The notes under the pieces were generated by a model that saw nothing but the letters and a program-made list of their open reading frames with translations, searched no databases and had not been told where the DNA came from. This document shows, piece after piece, positions 1 to 9,128 of a DNA stretch of 64,000 nt (position 1 is the stretch's first letter; every line of letters starts with the position of its first letter). The stretch comes from M3007 sp964621185 (GTDB lineage: Bacteria > Bacteroidota > Bacteroidia > Chitinophagales > Saprospiraceae): assembly GCA_964621185.1 (NCBI GenBank), contig CAZULM010000032.1:1-64000 (forward strand), read 5' to 3'. A program made the translations under genes and the position numbers.

Positions 1-1295
1 AGCGAATAGATGGTGTTGGGCCGCAGGAAGGAGGTGAAGCCGAAAAACGCCTGTTGTTCGCCGGGCTTGCCGCTCACGCCGTTCACGCTGCCGATTTCGG
101 GCAGCTTCACTTCCTGGATGGGCTTGCCTTCCAGGTCGAACACGCGGAGGCTGCTGGAGGCGTCGTGCAGGTAGGTGCACACGATCTTGCCGCCGCATAT
201 TGCGGCCCCTTGCAGCACGTCTTTGGGGTCTTCGGGGATGAGGGTCTGCCAGTTGGCCGGCTCGGGCTTTGCCGGATCGACGAGCACGAGGCGCTGGTTG
301 GGGGCATTGTCGTTGGTGAGCACGAGCAGCCTTTCGCCGATGTTGTCCACCACGTTGTAGTCTTTTTCGTAGGCATCGACGATGGTGACAAATTCGCCAG
401 ACTGATTGTTCAAGTCCTTGACGAACAGGGAGTTGCCACTGGTGCTTTCCCAGCCGGAAACGTAGAGGAAGCGCTCGTCGTCGGTAGTGCCGGCGCCAAA
501 AGAGCGGTCGGGGTGCGCTTTGTCGCTGTACACCATCTTGTCGGCTGTTTGGGGCGTGCCGAGCTCGTGGTAGTAAACGGCGCCCAGTTTGTTGGCAGCC
601 TTGAGCTCGTCGCCCTTTTTCGGCGCCGGGAAGCGGGTATAGTAAAATCCGTTGCCCTGCCAGGCGATGCCGCTGAATTTCACCCACTCGACCTTGTCGT
701 CGAGCATCCGGCCAGTTTCTAAGTCTTTCACCACGATGCTGCGCCAGTCGGAGCCGCCCGTGGAGGTGGAATAGGCTAAGTAGCGGCCTTCTTTGGAAAA
801 GTCCATTTCTCCGAGTGAGGTGGTGCCATCGTCGCTGAACTTGTTGGGGTCGAGCACCAGTTTGGGCTCGGCGTTCAGGTTTTCCTGCACGTACAGCACA
901 CTCTGGTTCTGGAGGCCGTCGTTCTTGAAGAAGTAGTACTTGCCGCCCTCTTTGAAGGGAGTGCCGAATTTTTCGTAGTCGAAAATCTGTTCCAGGCGCT
1001 TTTTCACCTTGTCGCGGAACGGGATTTGGCTGAGGTAGCCATTGGTGACGATGTTTTGGCGGGTCACCCATTCCTTTGTTTCGGCGCTCTGGTCGTCTTC
1101 AAGCCAGCGGTAAGGGTCGCTGATCTTGGTGCCAAAATAGTTGTCGGCAACGGTCGTGTCTTTTCTCGACGGCGGGTAGGTCACAGGGATTTGTTTAAAG
1201 TCCATTACCTGGGTGTTCGATTTTTTAGGGCTGGAGTCGCAAGCCATAAGGAGTAAAATGAAGGTAAAAACGAAAAATGTAGGAATTGGTTTCAT
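1..1295 (-). CDS. Prolyl oligopeptidase family serine peptidase, lipoprotein (3' part outside window)
   Basis: This S9-type peptidase would cleave proline-containing peptides in the periplasm. The start is ATG at 1295. It gives a lipoprotein signal with lipobox LMAC (Cys at about residue 18), followed by the family N-terminal signature P-x-S-R-K-D and D-P-Y-R-W-L-E-D, the usual opening of prolyl oligopeptidases. About 431 residues are in the window, covering the N-terminal segment and the beta-propeller up to F-T-S-F-L-R-P-N-T-I-Y. The catalytic alpha/beta-hydrolase domain (Ser/Asp/His) lies beyond position 1, so activity cannot be checked. Family assignment is firm; the exact substrate is inference. 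The gene is divergent from the secreted protein at 1431. Confidence 0.9.
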   Translation of the reverse strand, partial: MKPIPTFFVFTFILLLMACDSSPKKSNTQVMDFKQIPVTYPPSRKDTTVADNYFGTKISDPYRWLEDDQSAETKEWVTRQNIVTNGYLSQIPFRDKVKKRLEQIFDYEKFGTPFKEGGKYYFFKNDGLQNQSVLYVQENLNAEPKLVLDPNKFSDDGTTSLGEMDFSKEGRYLAYSTSTGGSDWRSIVVKDLETGRMLDDKVEWVKFSGIAWQGNGFYYTRFPAPKKGDELKAANKLGAVYYHELGTPQTADKMVYSDKAHPDRSFGAGTTDDERFLYVSGWESTSGNSLFVKDLNNQSGEFVTIVDAYEKDYNVVDNIGERLLVLTNDNAPNQRLVLVDPAKPEPANWQTLIPEDPKDVLQGAAICGGKIVCTYLHDASSSLRVFDLEGKPIQEVKLPEIGSVNGVSGKPGEQQAFFGFTSFLRPNTIYS

Positions 1296-1359
1296 GCTTT
1301 GTGTCGCTTTTTATGGTGAAAGAGCAGCCCTGTATAATGCCGGAATGGCATCAGCCGTG

Positions 1360-1367
1360 TACTTTTG
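1360..1367 (+). promoter_or_regulatory. Bacteroidota -7 box upstream of the 1431 gene
   Basis: TACTTTTG matches the Bacteroidota -7 consensus TAnnTTTG and lies 64 bases before the chosen ATG at 1431. No clear -33 TTG is visible at the right spacing. Confidence 0.5.
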
Positions 1368-1430
1368 CGCGAATGTAGGGCTTGCACCGGTTTTCGCAGC
1401 CAACAACCGTCATGTTTCACCGTTTTGCAA

Positions 1431-2615
1431 ATGAACGACCGATTTTCAGTACCCAACAGATTGTATCTCCTGCTGCTGACGCTGCTCTTGCCCTGGTGCG
1501 GCAGCGCCCAAACAGCAGTAAGCCCGCTCCCGCCCATCGACAGCTTGAGCGATTGGGAGGTAAACGCGCTGTTGCAGCAATATACTGCCCAGGCACGCGA
1601 TATTGACGCGTTTTTGTCCGAAAAAAGCCAAAATGCAAGCCAGCAAAAGTCGGCGCTGGATGAAACGCTGGCTATGGCAAAAGCCGATTCCACGATTTCC
1701 AAAGCTGAACGGGATTCCATCGGCAGCTTGCTGAAAGCGGCAAAAAAAGAAGAGAAGGCGACCCTGAAAAACCTGCGCTTAGCCCAAAAGGCCCTGGCGC
1801 AGTTTGAAAAAGCAGCCGATTCCGACAACGACAAAAAGCGCAAGCAACTGCCCAGGCTTTGGAAACAGTTGCAGAAAGCACATAGCCTTGCCTACCCCAC
1901 CGAACCTGCCCCGGCAACGGAAGAGCCCCAAAAGCCCGCCAAGGCCACCAAGGCCAAAAAAACAAAAAAAGAGAAACCCGCCCCGCAAGAAGTCGTTGCC
2001 GAAGCCCAGGACGACAGCGTGGCCCCAAGCACGCCGCCCGCACCCAAGCCACAGCCCGGCACCCCCCGCACCAAAAAATACGACCCGGCCCTGGACGTAA
2101 TGCTCAACCCCCCCGCCCTGCCCTGCCGCCTGTCAGTCGATACCCGCGACGAGTTTTCCGGCGAGCGCTACCGCCGCACGGTTCCGGTGGAGCTTTTCAG
2201 GCACAGCCCCGCGGTGCTGAAAAGCTACCTGCAGGGAAAGCCCAACGTGCAGTGCATGGCTGCGCTGGCTGCATCGGGCGCCAATGTTTACCTGCACCTT
2301 ATTTTCACCGTCAACGACCCCAACCCGCGGAAATCTTTCGGGAAAATCGACAAAGAGAGCTTGGCCACCTTGAAGTTTATCGACGGCGCTTCCTATAACC
2401 TATACAACCAATTGGCCAGCGAAGGGGCTCAAAACCCAGAAACGCAGGCTTTTACTTTCCAGTCACAATATTTGCTGCCTGCCGATGCCCTGAAAAAACT
2501 GCGCCGCACCGAACTCGACAAGGTCCGCATCGCCTGGAGCAGCGGCTACGAAGACTATGAGGTGCAATACGTCGCACTGTTGATGCAACAGGCCAAATGT
2601 CTTTTCGAGAATTGA
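1431..2615 (+). CDS. Secreted coiled-coil hypothetical protein
   Basis: I do not recognise a family. The start chosen is ATG 1431 (394 aa) because it places a signal peptide (basic start, LYLLLLTLLLPW core, cleavage near GSAQ) at the N-terminus. A longer in-frame opening from 1365 would bury that signal. Residues of about 45-150 are charged and helical, probably coiled coil. About 160-225 is a low-complexity Pro/Lys/Ala linker, and the last 170 residues look globular with mixed beta content. It precedes murB by only 7 bases, so the two are probably co-transcribed from the -7 box at 1360. A cell-envelope role is an inference from the signal peptide and the murB linkage. Confidence 0.75.
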   Translation: MNDRFSVPNRLYLLLLTLLLPWCGSAQTAVSPLPPIDSLSDWEVNALLQQYTAQARDIDAFLSEKSQNASQQKSALDETLAMAKADSTISKAERDSIGSLLKAAKKEEKATLKNLRLAQKALAQFEKAADSDNDKKRKQLPRLWKQLQKAHSLAYPTEPAPATEEPQKPAKATKAKKTKKEKPAPQEVVAEAQDDSVAPSTPPAPKPQPGTPRTKKYDPALDVMLNPPALPCRLSVDTRDEFSGERYRRTVPVELFRHSPAVLKSYLQGKPNVQCMAALAASGANVYLHLIFTVNDPNPRKSFGKIDKESLATLKFIDGASYNLYNQLASEGAQNPETQAFTFQSQYLLPADALKKLRRTELDKVRIAWSSGYEDYEVQYVALLMQQAKCLFEN

Positions 2616-2622
2616 CCCGAGC

Positions 2623-3633
2623 ATGGAGATTCGCCAAAACTATTCCCTGCTAAGGCTCAACACTTTTGGGCTGGAGGCAAAGGCCGAGCATTTTGTCGCG
2701 GCATATTCCGCCGAGGATATCCAGGCCGCCATCCGTTCCGGCATCCGACCCATCCTGGTGCTGGGGGGCGGCAGCAACCTGCTGTTCACGCGCGACGTGA
2801 CAGGACTGGTATTGCACAACAGGATCGGTGGCATCAGGGTGCTGGAACGGGCGCAAGGAAAAGCGCTGGTAGAAGTCGGCGGCGGGGCCGTGTGGCACGA
2901 TTTCGTGCTGTGGGCCATCGCGCAGGGCCTGGGCGGCGTGGAGAACCTGAGCCTGATACCCGGCACGGTCGGGGCTGCCCCCGTGCAGAACATCGGGGCT
3001 TACGGCGTAGAGCTGAAAGACGTTTTTGTGCGCCTGCAGGCTGTTGACCTCGAAACCGGCAACCTGCGCGTTTTCAGCAGCGATGAGTGCCGGTTCGGGT
3101 ACCGCGACAGCATCTTCAAACAGGAAGCAAAAGGGAGGTACTGTATCACTACGGTCGTGCTCGCCCTGACCACGGAAAACCACCGGCTCAACGTTTCCTA
3201 CGGCGACATCCGAAAGACCCTGGAAGCGGAGGGCATCAAAAGCCCCGGCATCGCCGACATAAGCCGCGCCGTGGTGCAGATCAGGAGCGCCAAGCTGCCC
3301 GACCCGGCCAAGATCGGCAACTGCGGCTCGTTTTTCAAGAACCCGGAAACGGAGCGCGCCGTGCTTGAGCGCATCCAGCGCGAGCACCCGCAGGCGCCGC
3401 ATTACGCGCTGGCCGACGGGCGGGTGAAAATCCCGGCCGGCTGGCTGATAGAGCAATGCGGCTGGAAAGGGAAACGGGTGGGCAATACCGGCAGCTACGA
3501 GAAGCAGGCGCTGGTGCTGGTCAACTATGGCGGGGCGACGGGGGCGGAGGTGAAAAAATTGGCCAGTGATATTATTGACTCGGTGGAGAAAAAATTCGGG
3601 ATTCAGCTTGAAGCAGAGGTTAATATACTCTAG
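2623..3633 (+). CDS. murB: UDP-N-acetylenolpyruvoylglucosamine reductase
   Basis: MurB reduces UDP-GlcNAc-enolpyruvate to UDP-MurNAc with NADPH and FAD in cytoplasmic peptidoglycan synthesis. The 336-aa protein has the FAD-binding GGGSN loop (48-52), the I-P-G-T-V-G-A-A-P-V-Q-N-I-G-A-Y-G segment (112-128) and the catalytic serine in N-C-G-S-F-F-K-N-P (Ser236). The late glutamate is in E-A-E-V-N-I-L (about Glu332). Length and motifs fit the type I (E. coli-like) enzyme. ATG at 2623 follows the preceding stop by 7 bases, suggesting an operon. Nothing is missing. Confidence 0.97.
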   Translation: MEIRQNYSLLRLNTFGLEAKAEHFVAAYSAEDIQAAIRSGIRPILVLGGGSNLLFTRDVTGLVLHNRIGGIRVLERAQGKALVEVGGGAVWHDFVLWAIAQGLGGVENLSLIPGTVGAAPVQNIGAYGVELKDVFVRLQAVDLETGNLRVFSSDECRFGYRDSIFKQEAKGRYCITTVVLALTTENHRLNVSYGDIRKTLEAEGIKSPGIADISRAVVQIRSAKLPDPAKIGNCGSFFKNPETERAVLERIQREHPQAPHYALADGRVKIPAGWLIEQCGWKGKRVGNTGSYEKQALVLVNYGGATGAEVKKLASDIIDSVEKKFGIQLEAEVNIL

Positions 3634-3694
3634 TGGGACTTGACGGCTGAATTATCCTATGTTTGAGCAGCTGATTGGTACGTGCGCCAAAACA

Positions 3695-3799
3695 TATACT
3701 ATGATTCGCCTGATTTTTGTGATTGAGTTTGATTGGTTCAAATGATTTTCAATTGATTACAAAGATCGACATGCACAAAACCAAGCGGCGTGAGGTATA
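3695..3799 (+). repeat. 103-bp interspersed repeat, subtype A, copy 1
   Basis: This 105-base unit begins TATACTATGATTCGCC and ends GCGTGAGGTATA, with TGATT words spaced through its first half. Closely matching copies lie at 16931-17035 (inverted), 45299-45403 and 48655-48759. It directly abuts the MITE-like element at 3801. Confidence 0.85.
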
Positions 3800-3800
3800 A

Positions 3801-4007
3801 GTCATCCCGAATTTCGCGAAGCATTTCAAATAAAGAATGCTGCTGTAGCCCTTTTAGGGAAAAAAATTGTCAATACCTATTCGTCAGACCGCGAAAAGCG
3901 GTCAGACGACAGCCCTTGGTCTGACCGCTTCTCGCGGTCTGACCAATAAGTATAAACAAAGACGGGACTTTTCCATAACTTTTTATACTTTCGAAAATTC
4001 GGGATGA
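3801..4007. mobile_element. MITE-like element with terminal inverted repeats
   Basis: The 207-base segment starts GTCATCCCGAATTTCG (3801-3816) and ends with its near-perfect reverse complement (3992-4007). Inside, 3881-3945 folds into nested hairpins built from GTCTGACCGC/GCGGTCAGAC-type arms. It has no coding capacity. A related half element, inverted, lies at 56032-56155. It was probably mobilised in trans; no transposase in the window is linked to it. Confidence 0.7.
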
Positions 4008-4484
4008 CTCATATTCCTACTCCGCCGCCAGGCCAAGCCATCGAACAGCTTTTACTGCCGCAGCAACTTGGCAACCTTGTCGCCAAATGCTGCCTCCAAA
4101 ATCATCGTCGGTTTTCCCAATCTTAAATTTGCCAAATTTCAAAAAACCTGCAAATTTTGCCCTAACGCAAAATTTCGTTTGGCAACCTTGCCCCATATTT
4201 TAAATTCCGGCCTTTTCGGGCCGCACAATCAGCCCGATCACACAAAAGAAATCCGGCAAAATTTTATCAAAAAATACCCGGTTTTGGTATTTTTTTGATT
4301 TATCGACACAACATTTTAACAAACCAATAAATATAAAAATATAATTTTACAATACAATAAACTTACACGCTATCATTTCCACAATTTGATTCCTTTTGAA
4401 AAAACGGAATCTTTTTAGGTATTTTATTTGGTTGTCAGAATAAAACGTATTTCATTTGCCCTACAGGAAAAGGAATGAATCTTT

Positions 4485-5846
4485 ATGGGCAAGACCATCA
4501 ACATCCGCCGCGGGTACGACATCAAACTGAAAGGCGCTGCCGAAAAAACCGTCAGCAGCGTGCCGCTTTCCGACGTGATCGCCGTCAAACCGCCTGACTT
4601 CCAAAACATTGTGCCGAAAATGCTCCTGGAGCCGGGCGACGAGGTGCTGGCCGGCCAGGCATTGTTCTTCGACAAGAACCGGCCCGAGCTCCGCTTCCCT
4701 TCCCCGGTCAGCGGCGAAGTGGCCGAGGTCGTGCGCGGCGAAAAGCGGCGCATCATGGAAGTGCGCATCCTGCCCGACAAAAGCGGCGCCCGCTACGTGG
4801 AGTACCCCAAAGGCAACCCGGAGGGCTATTCGCGGGAAACGATCATCGAGCGCCTGCTCGACAGCGGCTGCTGGAACTACATCCGCCAGCGCCCCTACTC
4901 CCTGATCGCCAACCCGGAAGACGTGCCAAAGGGCATCTTCGTGTCCTGTTTCGACTCCGCGCCGCTGGCTCCCGACCTGGGCTTTATCGCAGAATCGGAG
5001 CGCGGGAACTTCATGGCAGGGCTGGACGCCCTGAAAGTGCTGTCGCACGGGCGCCTTCACCTGGGCCTGCGCGCAGGTGCGAGAGAACCGCTTACAGAAA
5101 GCGATTTCCCCAATTTCCCGGCGGAGAACATACACCAATTCAAAGGGCCCCATCCGGCGGGCAACGTAGGCATTCAGATACACCATATCAGCCCCATCCA
5201 AAAAGGCGAGATTGTGTGGTACGTGCACCCCCAGGACGTTGTCATCATCGGGCGCTTGTTCCTGGAAGGGCGCTATCGGGCAGAACGCTTGGTGGCGCTG
5301 ACGGGCAGCTGTGTCGATAAGCCGCAGTACCTCCGCATGGTCTCCGGGCAAAACCTCAGCACCGTGTTTTCCTGGGGCATCCATGCCGATAACTGCCGGG
5401 TGATCCAAGGGAACGTGCTGACGGGCAGAACCACGCATGAAAACGACTTCCTGTCGTTTTACGAGAACCAGATAACGGCCATCCCCGAAGGCAACAAGCC
5501 AGAGTTTCTAGGCTGGCTCTTGCCCGGCTTCAACAAGCTCAGCCTCTCCCGCACCTATTTCTCCTGGTTGTTCCCCAAGCGCAGCTACGAGCTCGACACC
5601 AACATGCACGGCGAAGAGCGGGCGTTTGTGATGACCGGACAGTACGACAAGGTGCTGCCGATGGATATCCTCCCTGTTGTATTGTTGAAGGCAATTTTGG
5701 CCAGCGACCTGGAGCGCATGGAAGCCCTGGGGATTTACGAGATTTCCGAGGAGGATTTCGCGCTCTGCGAGTTTGTGTGCACCTCGAAGATACCTGTGCA
5801 AAAGATTGTGGCAAAGGGCTTGCAAATGATGCGCGAAGAAGCGTGA
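4485..5846 (+). CDS. nqrA: Na+-translocating NADH:quinone reductase subunit A
   Basis: NqrA is the cytoplasmic subunit of the sodium-pumping NADH:quinone oxidoreductase and contributes to quinone interaction. At 453 aa it is the usual length and opens with the typical I-N-I-R-R-G-Y-D-I-K-L-K-G segment. The biotinyl-like P-G-D-E-V-L-A-G-Q-A-L-F region is at about residues 53-64, followed by S-P-V-S-G-E-V. It is the first gene of nqrABCDEF-apbE, all on the same strand with short gaps. The start is ATG 4485. The AT-rich leader upstream shows no clean TAnnTTTG box. Confidence 0.97.
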   Translation: MGKTINIRRGYDIKLKGAAEKTVSSVPLSDVIAVKPPDFQNIVPKMLLEPGDEVLAGQALFFDKNRPELRFPSPVSGEVAEVVRGEKRRIMEVRILPDKSGARYVEYPKGNPEGYSRETIIERLLDSGCWNYIRQRPYSLIANPEDVPKGIFVSCFDSAPLAPDLGFIAESERGNFMAGLDALKVLSHGRLHLGLRAGAREPLTESDFPNFPAENIHQFKGPHPAGNVGIQIHHISPIQKGEIVWYVHPQDVVIIGRLFLEGRYRAERLVALTGSCVDKPQYLRMVSGQNLSTVFSWGIHADNCRVIQGNVLTGRTTHENDFLSFYENQITAIPEGNKPEFLGWLLPGFNKLSLSRTYFSWLFPKRSYELDTNMHGEERAFVMTGQYDKVLPMDILPVVLLKAILASDLERMEALGIYEISEEDFALCEFVCTSKIPVQKIVAKGLQMMREEA

Positions 5847-5883
5847 TGCCTTCAAAATTGACTAATCAAACACCGTACATACC

Positions 5884-7041
5884 GTGAAATTTATTCGCAA
5901 CATTGTCGATTCCGTTAAGCCGCATTTTGTGAAAGGCGGGAAGTTTGAAAAGCTCCACCCGGCTTTTGACGCGCTGGAGACGTTTTTGTTCACCCCGGAG
6001 CACACGAACAAAGACGGGGTACACGTGCGCGACGCGATGGACCTGAAGCGCACCATGATGACCGTCATCATCGCCCTGATACCGACGGTGCTGTTCGGGA
6101 TGTGGAACGTGGGCCACCAGCACTACTTGGCCTTCGGCATGGAGGTCAGCATCATGGACGCGTTCCTGTTCGGTGCGATGAAGGTGCTGCCCATTATAAT
6201 AGTATCTTACGCAGTGGGCTTGGGTGTGGAGTTTGTTTTTGCCATTGTTTATGGCCACCCCATCAGCGAGGGCTATCTGGTGACGGGGCTGCTCATCCCG
6301 CTCACTTTGCCCGTCACGGTGCCGCTGTGGATGGTGGGTCTGGGCGCTGTTTTTTGCACTTTGTTGGGAAAAGAGATATTCGGCGGCACTGGGATGAACT
6401 TTATGAACCCGGCCCTGCTCGCACGCGCCTTTTTGTTCTTTGCCTTCCCTGCCTATATGTCGGGCGATATCTGGAACGACCTCACGCCAGAGGCGGGGCA
6501 TGCACTGGTGGATGCCTATTCCGGCGCGACCAGTTTGGTCACCTTTGATGCCGACATAAGCCGGTTGCCCTCAGCAAGCGACATGTTTTGGGGTTTCAGG
6601 CAAGGGTCAATTGGAGAAACCAGCGTGTTTGCCTGCCTGATCGGCGCCTTTATCTTAGTCGTCACCGGCGTGGGGAGCTGGCGCATCATGGCAGCGGTGT
6701 TCCTGGGCGCCTGGCTGACCGGCACGTTTTTCAATTTCCTGGCGCCGGCCGACTTGCCAACCCACGCCATGCACACCCCCGCCTATTACCACTGGCTCAT
6801 GGGCGGCTTCGCCTTCGGCGCCATCTATATGGCCACCGACCCGGTGAGCGCTGCCCATACCGAGACCGGGAAATGGATTTACGGGCTGCTCATCGGCGGC
6901 GGCATCGTGGCCTTGCGGGTGTTCAACCCGGCTTATCCCGAAGGGGTGATGTTGAGCATCTTGCTGATGAACGTGTTCGCCCCTTTGATCGACCATGTAG
7001 TTATCGAATTGCACATCAAAAAAAGACTGCGCCGTGTATAG
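5884..7041 (+). CDS. nqrB: Na+-translocating NADH:quinone reductase subunit B
   Basis: NqrB is a membrane subunit carrying covalent FMN and riboflavin in the Na+ pathway. The 385-aa product has about ten membrane segments. The covalent FMN site is visible as D-A-Y-S-G-A-T-S-L, with the Thr as attachment residue by family knowledge. Translation appears to begin at GTG 5884, since no ATG lies at the conserved N-terminus (K-F-I-R-N-I-V-D). It overlaps nqrC by 8 bases, consistent with translational coupling. Confidence 0.97.
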   Translation: MKFIRNIVDSVKPHFVKGGKFEKLHPAFDALETFLFTPEHTNKDGVHVRDAMDLKRTMMTVIIALIPTVLFGMWNVGHQHYLAFGMEVSIMDAFLFGAMKVLPIIIVSYAVGLGVEFVFAIVYGHPISEGYLVTGLLIPLTLPVTVPLWMVGLGAVFCTLLGKEIFGGTGMNFMNPALLARAFLFFAFPAYMSGDIWNDLTPEAGHALVDAYSGATSLVTFDADISRLPSASDMFWGFRQGSIGETSVFACLIGAFILVVTGVGSWRIMAAVFLGAWLTGTFFNFLAPADLPTHAMHTPAYYHWLMGGFAFGAIYMATDPVSAAHTETGKWIYGLLIGGGIVALRVFNPAYPEGVMLSILLMNVFAPLIDHVVIELHIKKRLRRV

Positions 7042-7753
7042 CAACAGATATGTATTCCTATTCGCAACGGGCATTTCCGTCATCACTGCCGTTTTGCTGG
7101 CCTTTGCATCGCAGGGGCTGAAGCCATTGCAGGATGCCAACCTCGCATTAGACACAAAAACCAGCATCCTCCACGCCGTTCGGCTCGATGGCCTGGACCG
7201 CGCTGCCATCGAAAAAACGTATTCCGAACAGGTGAAAGAACTGGTCGTGAACAGCAAAGGCGCGGAAATCAGCGGCGTCAGCGCCCCGTCCATCGCACTG
7301 AAAGACGAACTGAAAAAGCCGCTGGAAGCCCGACAGTTGCCCTTATACGTGTACACGGACAAGGCAAATAAAAAATACTACGTCATGCCCCTGCGCGGCA
7401 CAGGGCTTTGGGGCCCGATCTGGGGCTATCTCAGCCTTGAGGACGACTTCAACACCGTGTATGGCACCTATTTCGACCATAAATCCGAAACTCCGGGGCT
7501 GGGCGCCGAAATCTCCGAGAAGCCTTTCCAGGAGCAGTTCCAAGGCAAAAAGATATTGTCTGACAACAACACGTTTGTTTCTGTGCACGTCGTAAAAAAA
7601 TCCGCGAAATTTGACCTCGGCCCCGAACACCGCGTGGACGGCATTTCCGGCGGTACCATCACCTCGAATGGCACCGACCACATGCTGCGGGCGTGCATAG
7701 AGCCTTATTTGGCATACTTTGGGAAAAGCGCCTCACCCACTACCTCAAGATAA
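7034..7753 (+). CDS. nqrC: Na+-translocating NADH:quinone reductase subunit C
   Basis: NqrC carries covalent FMN on the periplasmic side after one N-terminal membrane span (Y-V-F-L-F-A-T-G-I-S-V). The FMN motif near the C-terminus reads D-G-I-S-G-G-T-I-T-S, against the common S-G-A-T; the acceptor Thr is retained. The glycine-rich G-L-W-G-P-I-W-G-Y segment is also typical. GTG at 7034, inside the end of nqrB, is the likely start of this 239-aa protein. The flavinylating enzyme ApbE is encoded at the end of the same operon. Confidence 0.95.
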   Translation: MYSNRYVFLFATGISVITAVLLAFASQGLKPLQDANLALDTKTSILHAVRLDGLDRAAIEKTYSEQVKELVVNSKGAEISGVSAPSIALKDELKKPLEARQLPLYVYTDKANKKYYVMPLRGTGLWGPIWGYLSLEDDFNTVYGTYFDHKSETPGLGAEISEKPFQEQFQGKKILSDNNTFVSVHVVKKSAKFDLGPEHRVDGISGGTITSNGTDHMLRACIEPYLAYFGKSASPTTSR

Positions 7754-7785
7754 CCCATTCTTCAACATTCAAACATGAACAGATT

Positions 7786-8460
7786 ATGAGTGTAGAAACG
7801 ACCGTCGAAGCGCCCAAAGCCAAAAAAGAAGGCCTGTTCTCCAAAAAGAACCGAAAAGTACTGACCGACCCTCTGGACGATATAAACCCAATTACCGTCC
7901 AGGTTCTGGGGGTTTGCTCTGCCCTTGCGGTCACCACCCAGGTAAAGCCCGCCATCATCATGGCATTAGGCGTCACAGTGGTTACCGCATTTTCCAGCCT
8001 TACTATCGCCCTGATCCGGGATTTCATCCCCGGCCGCATCCGCATGATCGTGCAGTTGGTCATCGTGGCCCTGCTGGTCACCCTGGTGGACCAGGTGCTG
8101 AAAGCCTACATGTTCGACGTGAGCAAAAAGCTCTCTGTGTTCGTCGGGCTTATCATCACCAACTGCATCGTCATGGGCCGGCTGGAGGCCTTCGCCATGG
8201 CACAAAAACCTTGGCCGTCTTTTCTGGATGGCATCGGCAACGGCCTCGGCTACGGACTGATCCTTGTAATTGTCGGCGCCGTGCGCGAGGTTTTCGGCTC
8301 CGGTTCCTTGTTGGGCTTTAAGGTCGTCCCGCAGTGGATGTACGACATGGGATATGTCAACAATGGCCTGATGATGTTGCCGCCGGCAGCCTTGTTCATT
8401 ATTGGGCTTTTCATTTGGTGGCAGCGCGGCCGCAACCCCAAACTCGTCAACGTGTCATAA
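7786..8460 (+). CDS. nqrD: Na+-translocating NADH:quinone reductase subunit D
   Basis: NqrD is a multi-helix membrane subunit that shares an iron centre with NqrE. The conserved cysteines appear in G-V-C-S-A-L-A-V and in I-T-N-C-I-V-M-G-R. The start is ATG 7786 (224 aa). A longer frame opening at 7693 overlaps nqrC and was rejected because M-S-V-E-T-T begins the family-like N-terminus. The N-terminal 40 residues form a charged cytoplasmic extension (K-K-E-G-L-F-S-K-K-N-R) that is longer than in many proteobacterial versions. Confidence 0.96.
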   Translation: MSVETTVEAPKAKKEGLFSKKNRKVLTDPLDDINPITVQVLGVCSALAVTTQVKPAIIMALGVTVVTAFSSLTIALIRDFIPGRIRMIVQLVIVALLVTLVDQVLKAYMFDVSKKLSVFVGLIITNCIVMGRLEAFAMAQKPWPSFLDGIGNGLGYGLILVIVGAVREVFGSGSLLGFKVVPQWMYDMGYVNNGLMMLPPAALFIIGLFIWWQRGRNPKLVNVS

Positions 8461-8475
8461 AAAAAACAGCAAATC

Positions 8476-9090
8476 ATGGAACATTACGCAAGCATGTTCA
8501 TCAAGGCCATCTTTGTCGAAAACGTGATTTTCGCGTTTTTCCTGGGGATGTGCTCCTATTTGGCCGTATCGAAACGGGTCAAGACTGCTTTTGGCCTGGG
8601 TATTGCCGTCATTTTTGTGATGGTTCTCACCACGCCGCTCAACTACCTGATATTGGGCTATATGTTGAAGGAAGGAGCCCTGGCTTGGGTGCACCCCTCT
8701 CTGGCTACGGTGGACCTTACATTCCTGGCCTTTATCCTGTTCATTTCTACCATTGCCGGCGCTGTACAGCTTGTTGAAATGGTCGTCGAGAAATTTACCC
8801 CGGCACTCTACAACGCCCTGGGCATATTCCTGCCCTTGATAACGGTGAACTGTTCCATCCTCGGGGCTTCCCTGTTCATGCAGGAGCGCGAGTACGATTT
8901 CGCCGAAACTGCGGTCTTTTCGGTCGGGTCTGGCGTAGGGTTCTTTATCGCAATCGTCTTGCTGGCTGCCATCCGGGAGCGGCTGCGCTATTCCAAGATA
9001 CCTCAACCGCTCCAGGGGCTGGGCATAGCCATGATCATCACGGGGTTGATGGGCATGGCGTTTTTGAGCTTTTCCGGCATCAAGCTTTAA
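8476..9090 (+). CDS. nqrE: Na+-translocating NADH:quinone reductase subunit E
   Basis: NqrE pairs with NqrD in the membrane core and contributes cysteines to the intramembrane iron centre (F-F-L-G-M-C-S-Y-L-A-V and I-T-V-N-C-S-I-L-G-A). The 204-aa length and the six expected hydrophobic segments match the family. It starts 15 bases after nqrD and is followed 38 bases later by nqrF. Nothing unusual was seen. Confidence 0.96.
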   Translation: MEHYASMFIKAIFVENVIFAFFLGMCSYLAVSKRVKTAFGLGIAVIFVMVLTTPLNYLILGYMLKEGALAWVHPSLATVDLTFLAFILFISTIAGAVQLVEMVVEKFTPALYNALGIFLPLITVNCSILGASLFMQEREYDFAETAVFSVGSGVGFFIAIVLLAAIRERLRYSKIPQPLQGLGIAMIITGLMGMAFLSFSGIKL

Positions 9091-9128
9091 TCAAACAATT
9101 CAACTAGAACGCAACAATTTCAATAACT

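Larger units (their letters stand above)
3634..4484. other. Long intergenic region between murB and nqrA
   Basis: This 850-base gap holds no convincing gene. From left to right it contains a copy of the 103-bp repeat family (3695-3799), a 207-bp MITE-like element (3801-4007) and about 470 bases of increasingly AT-rich DNA up to nqrA. That last part is where the nqr promoter should lie. A short open frame at 4068-4298 has no family resemblance, and I judged it spurious. Confidence 0.7.

Noticed and set aside
4068..4298. 76-codon open frame before nqrA
   Set aside because: AT-rich, no family resemblance, no promoter box or plausible domain; it lies in leader DNA of nqrA.
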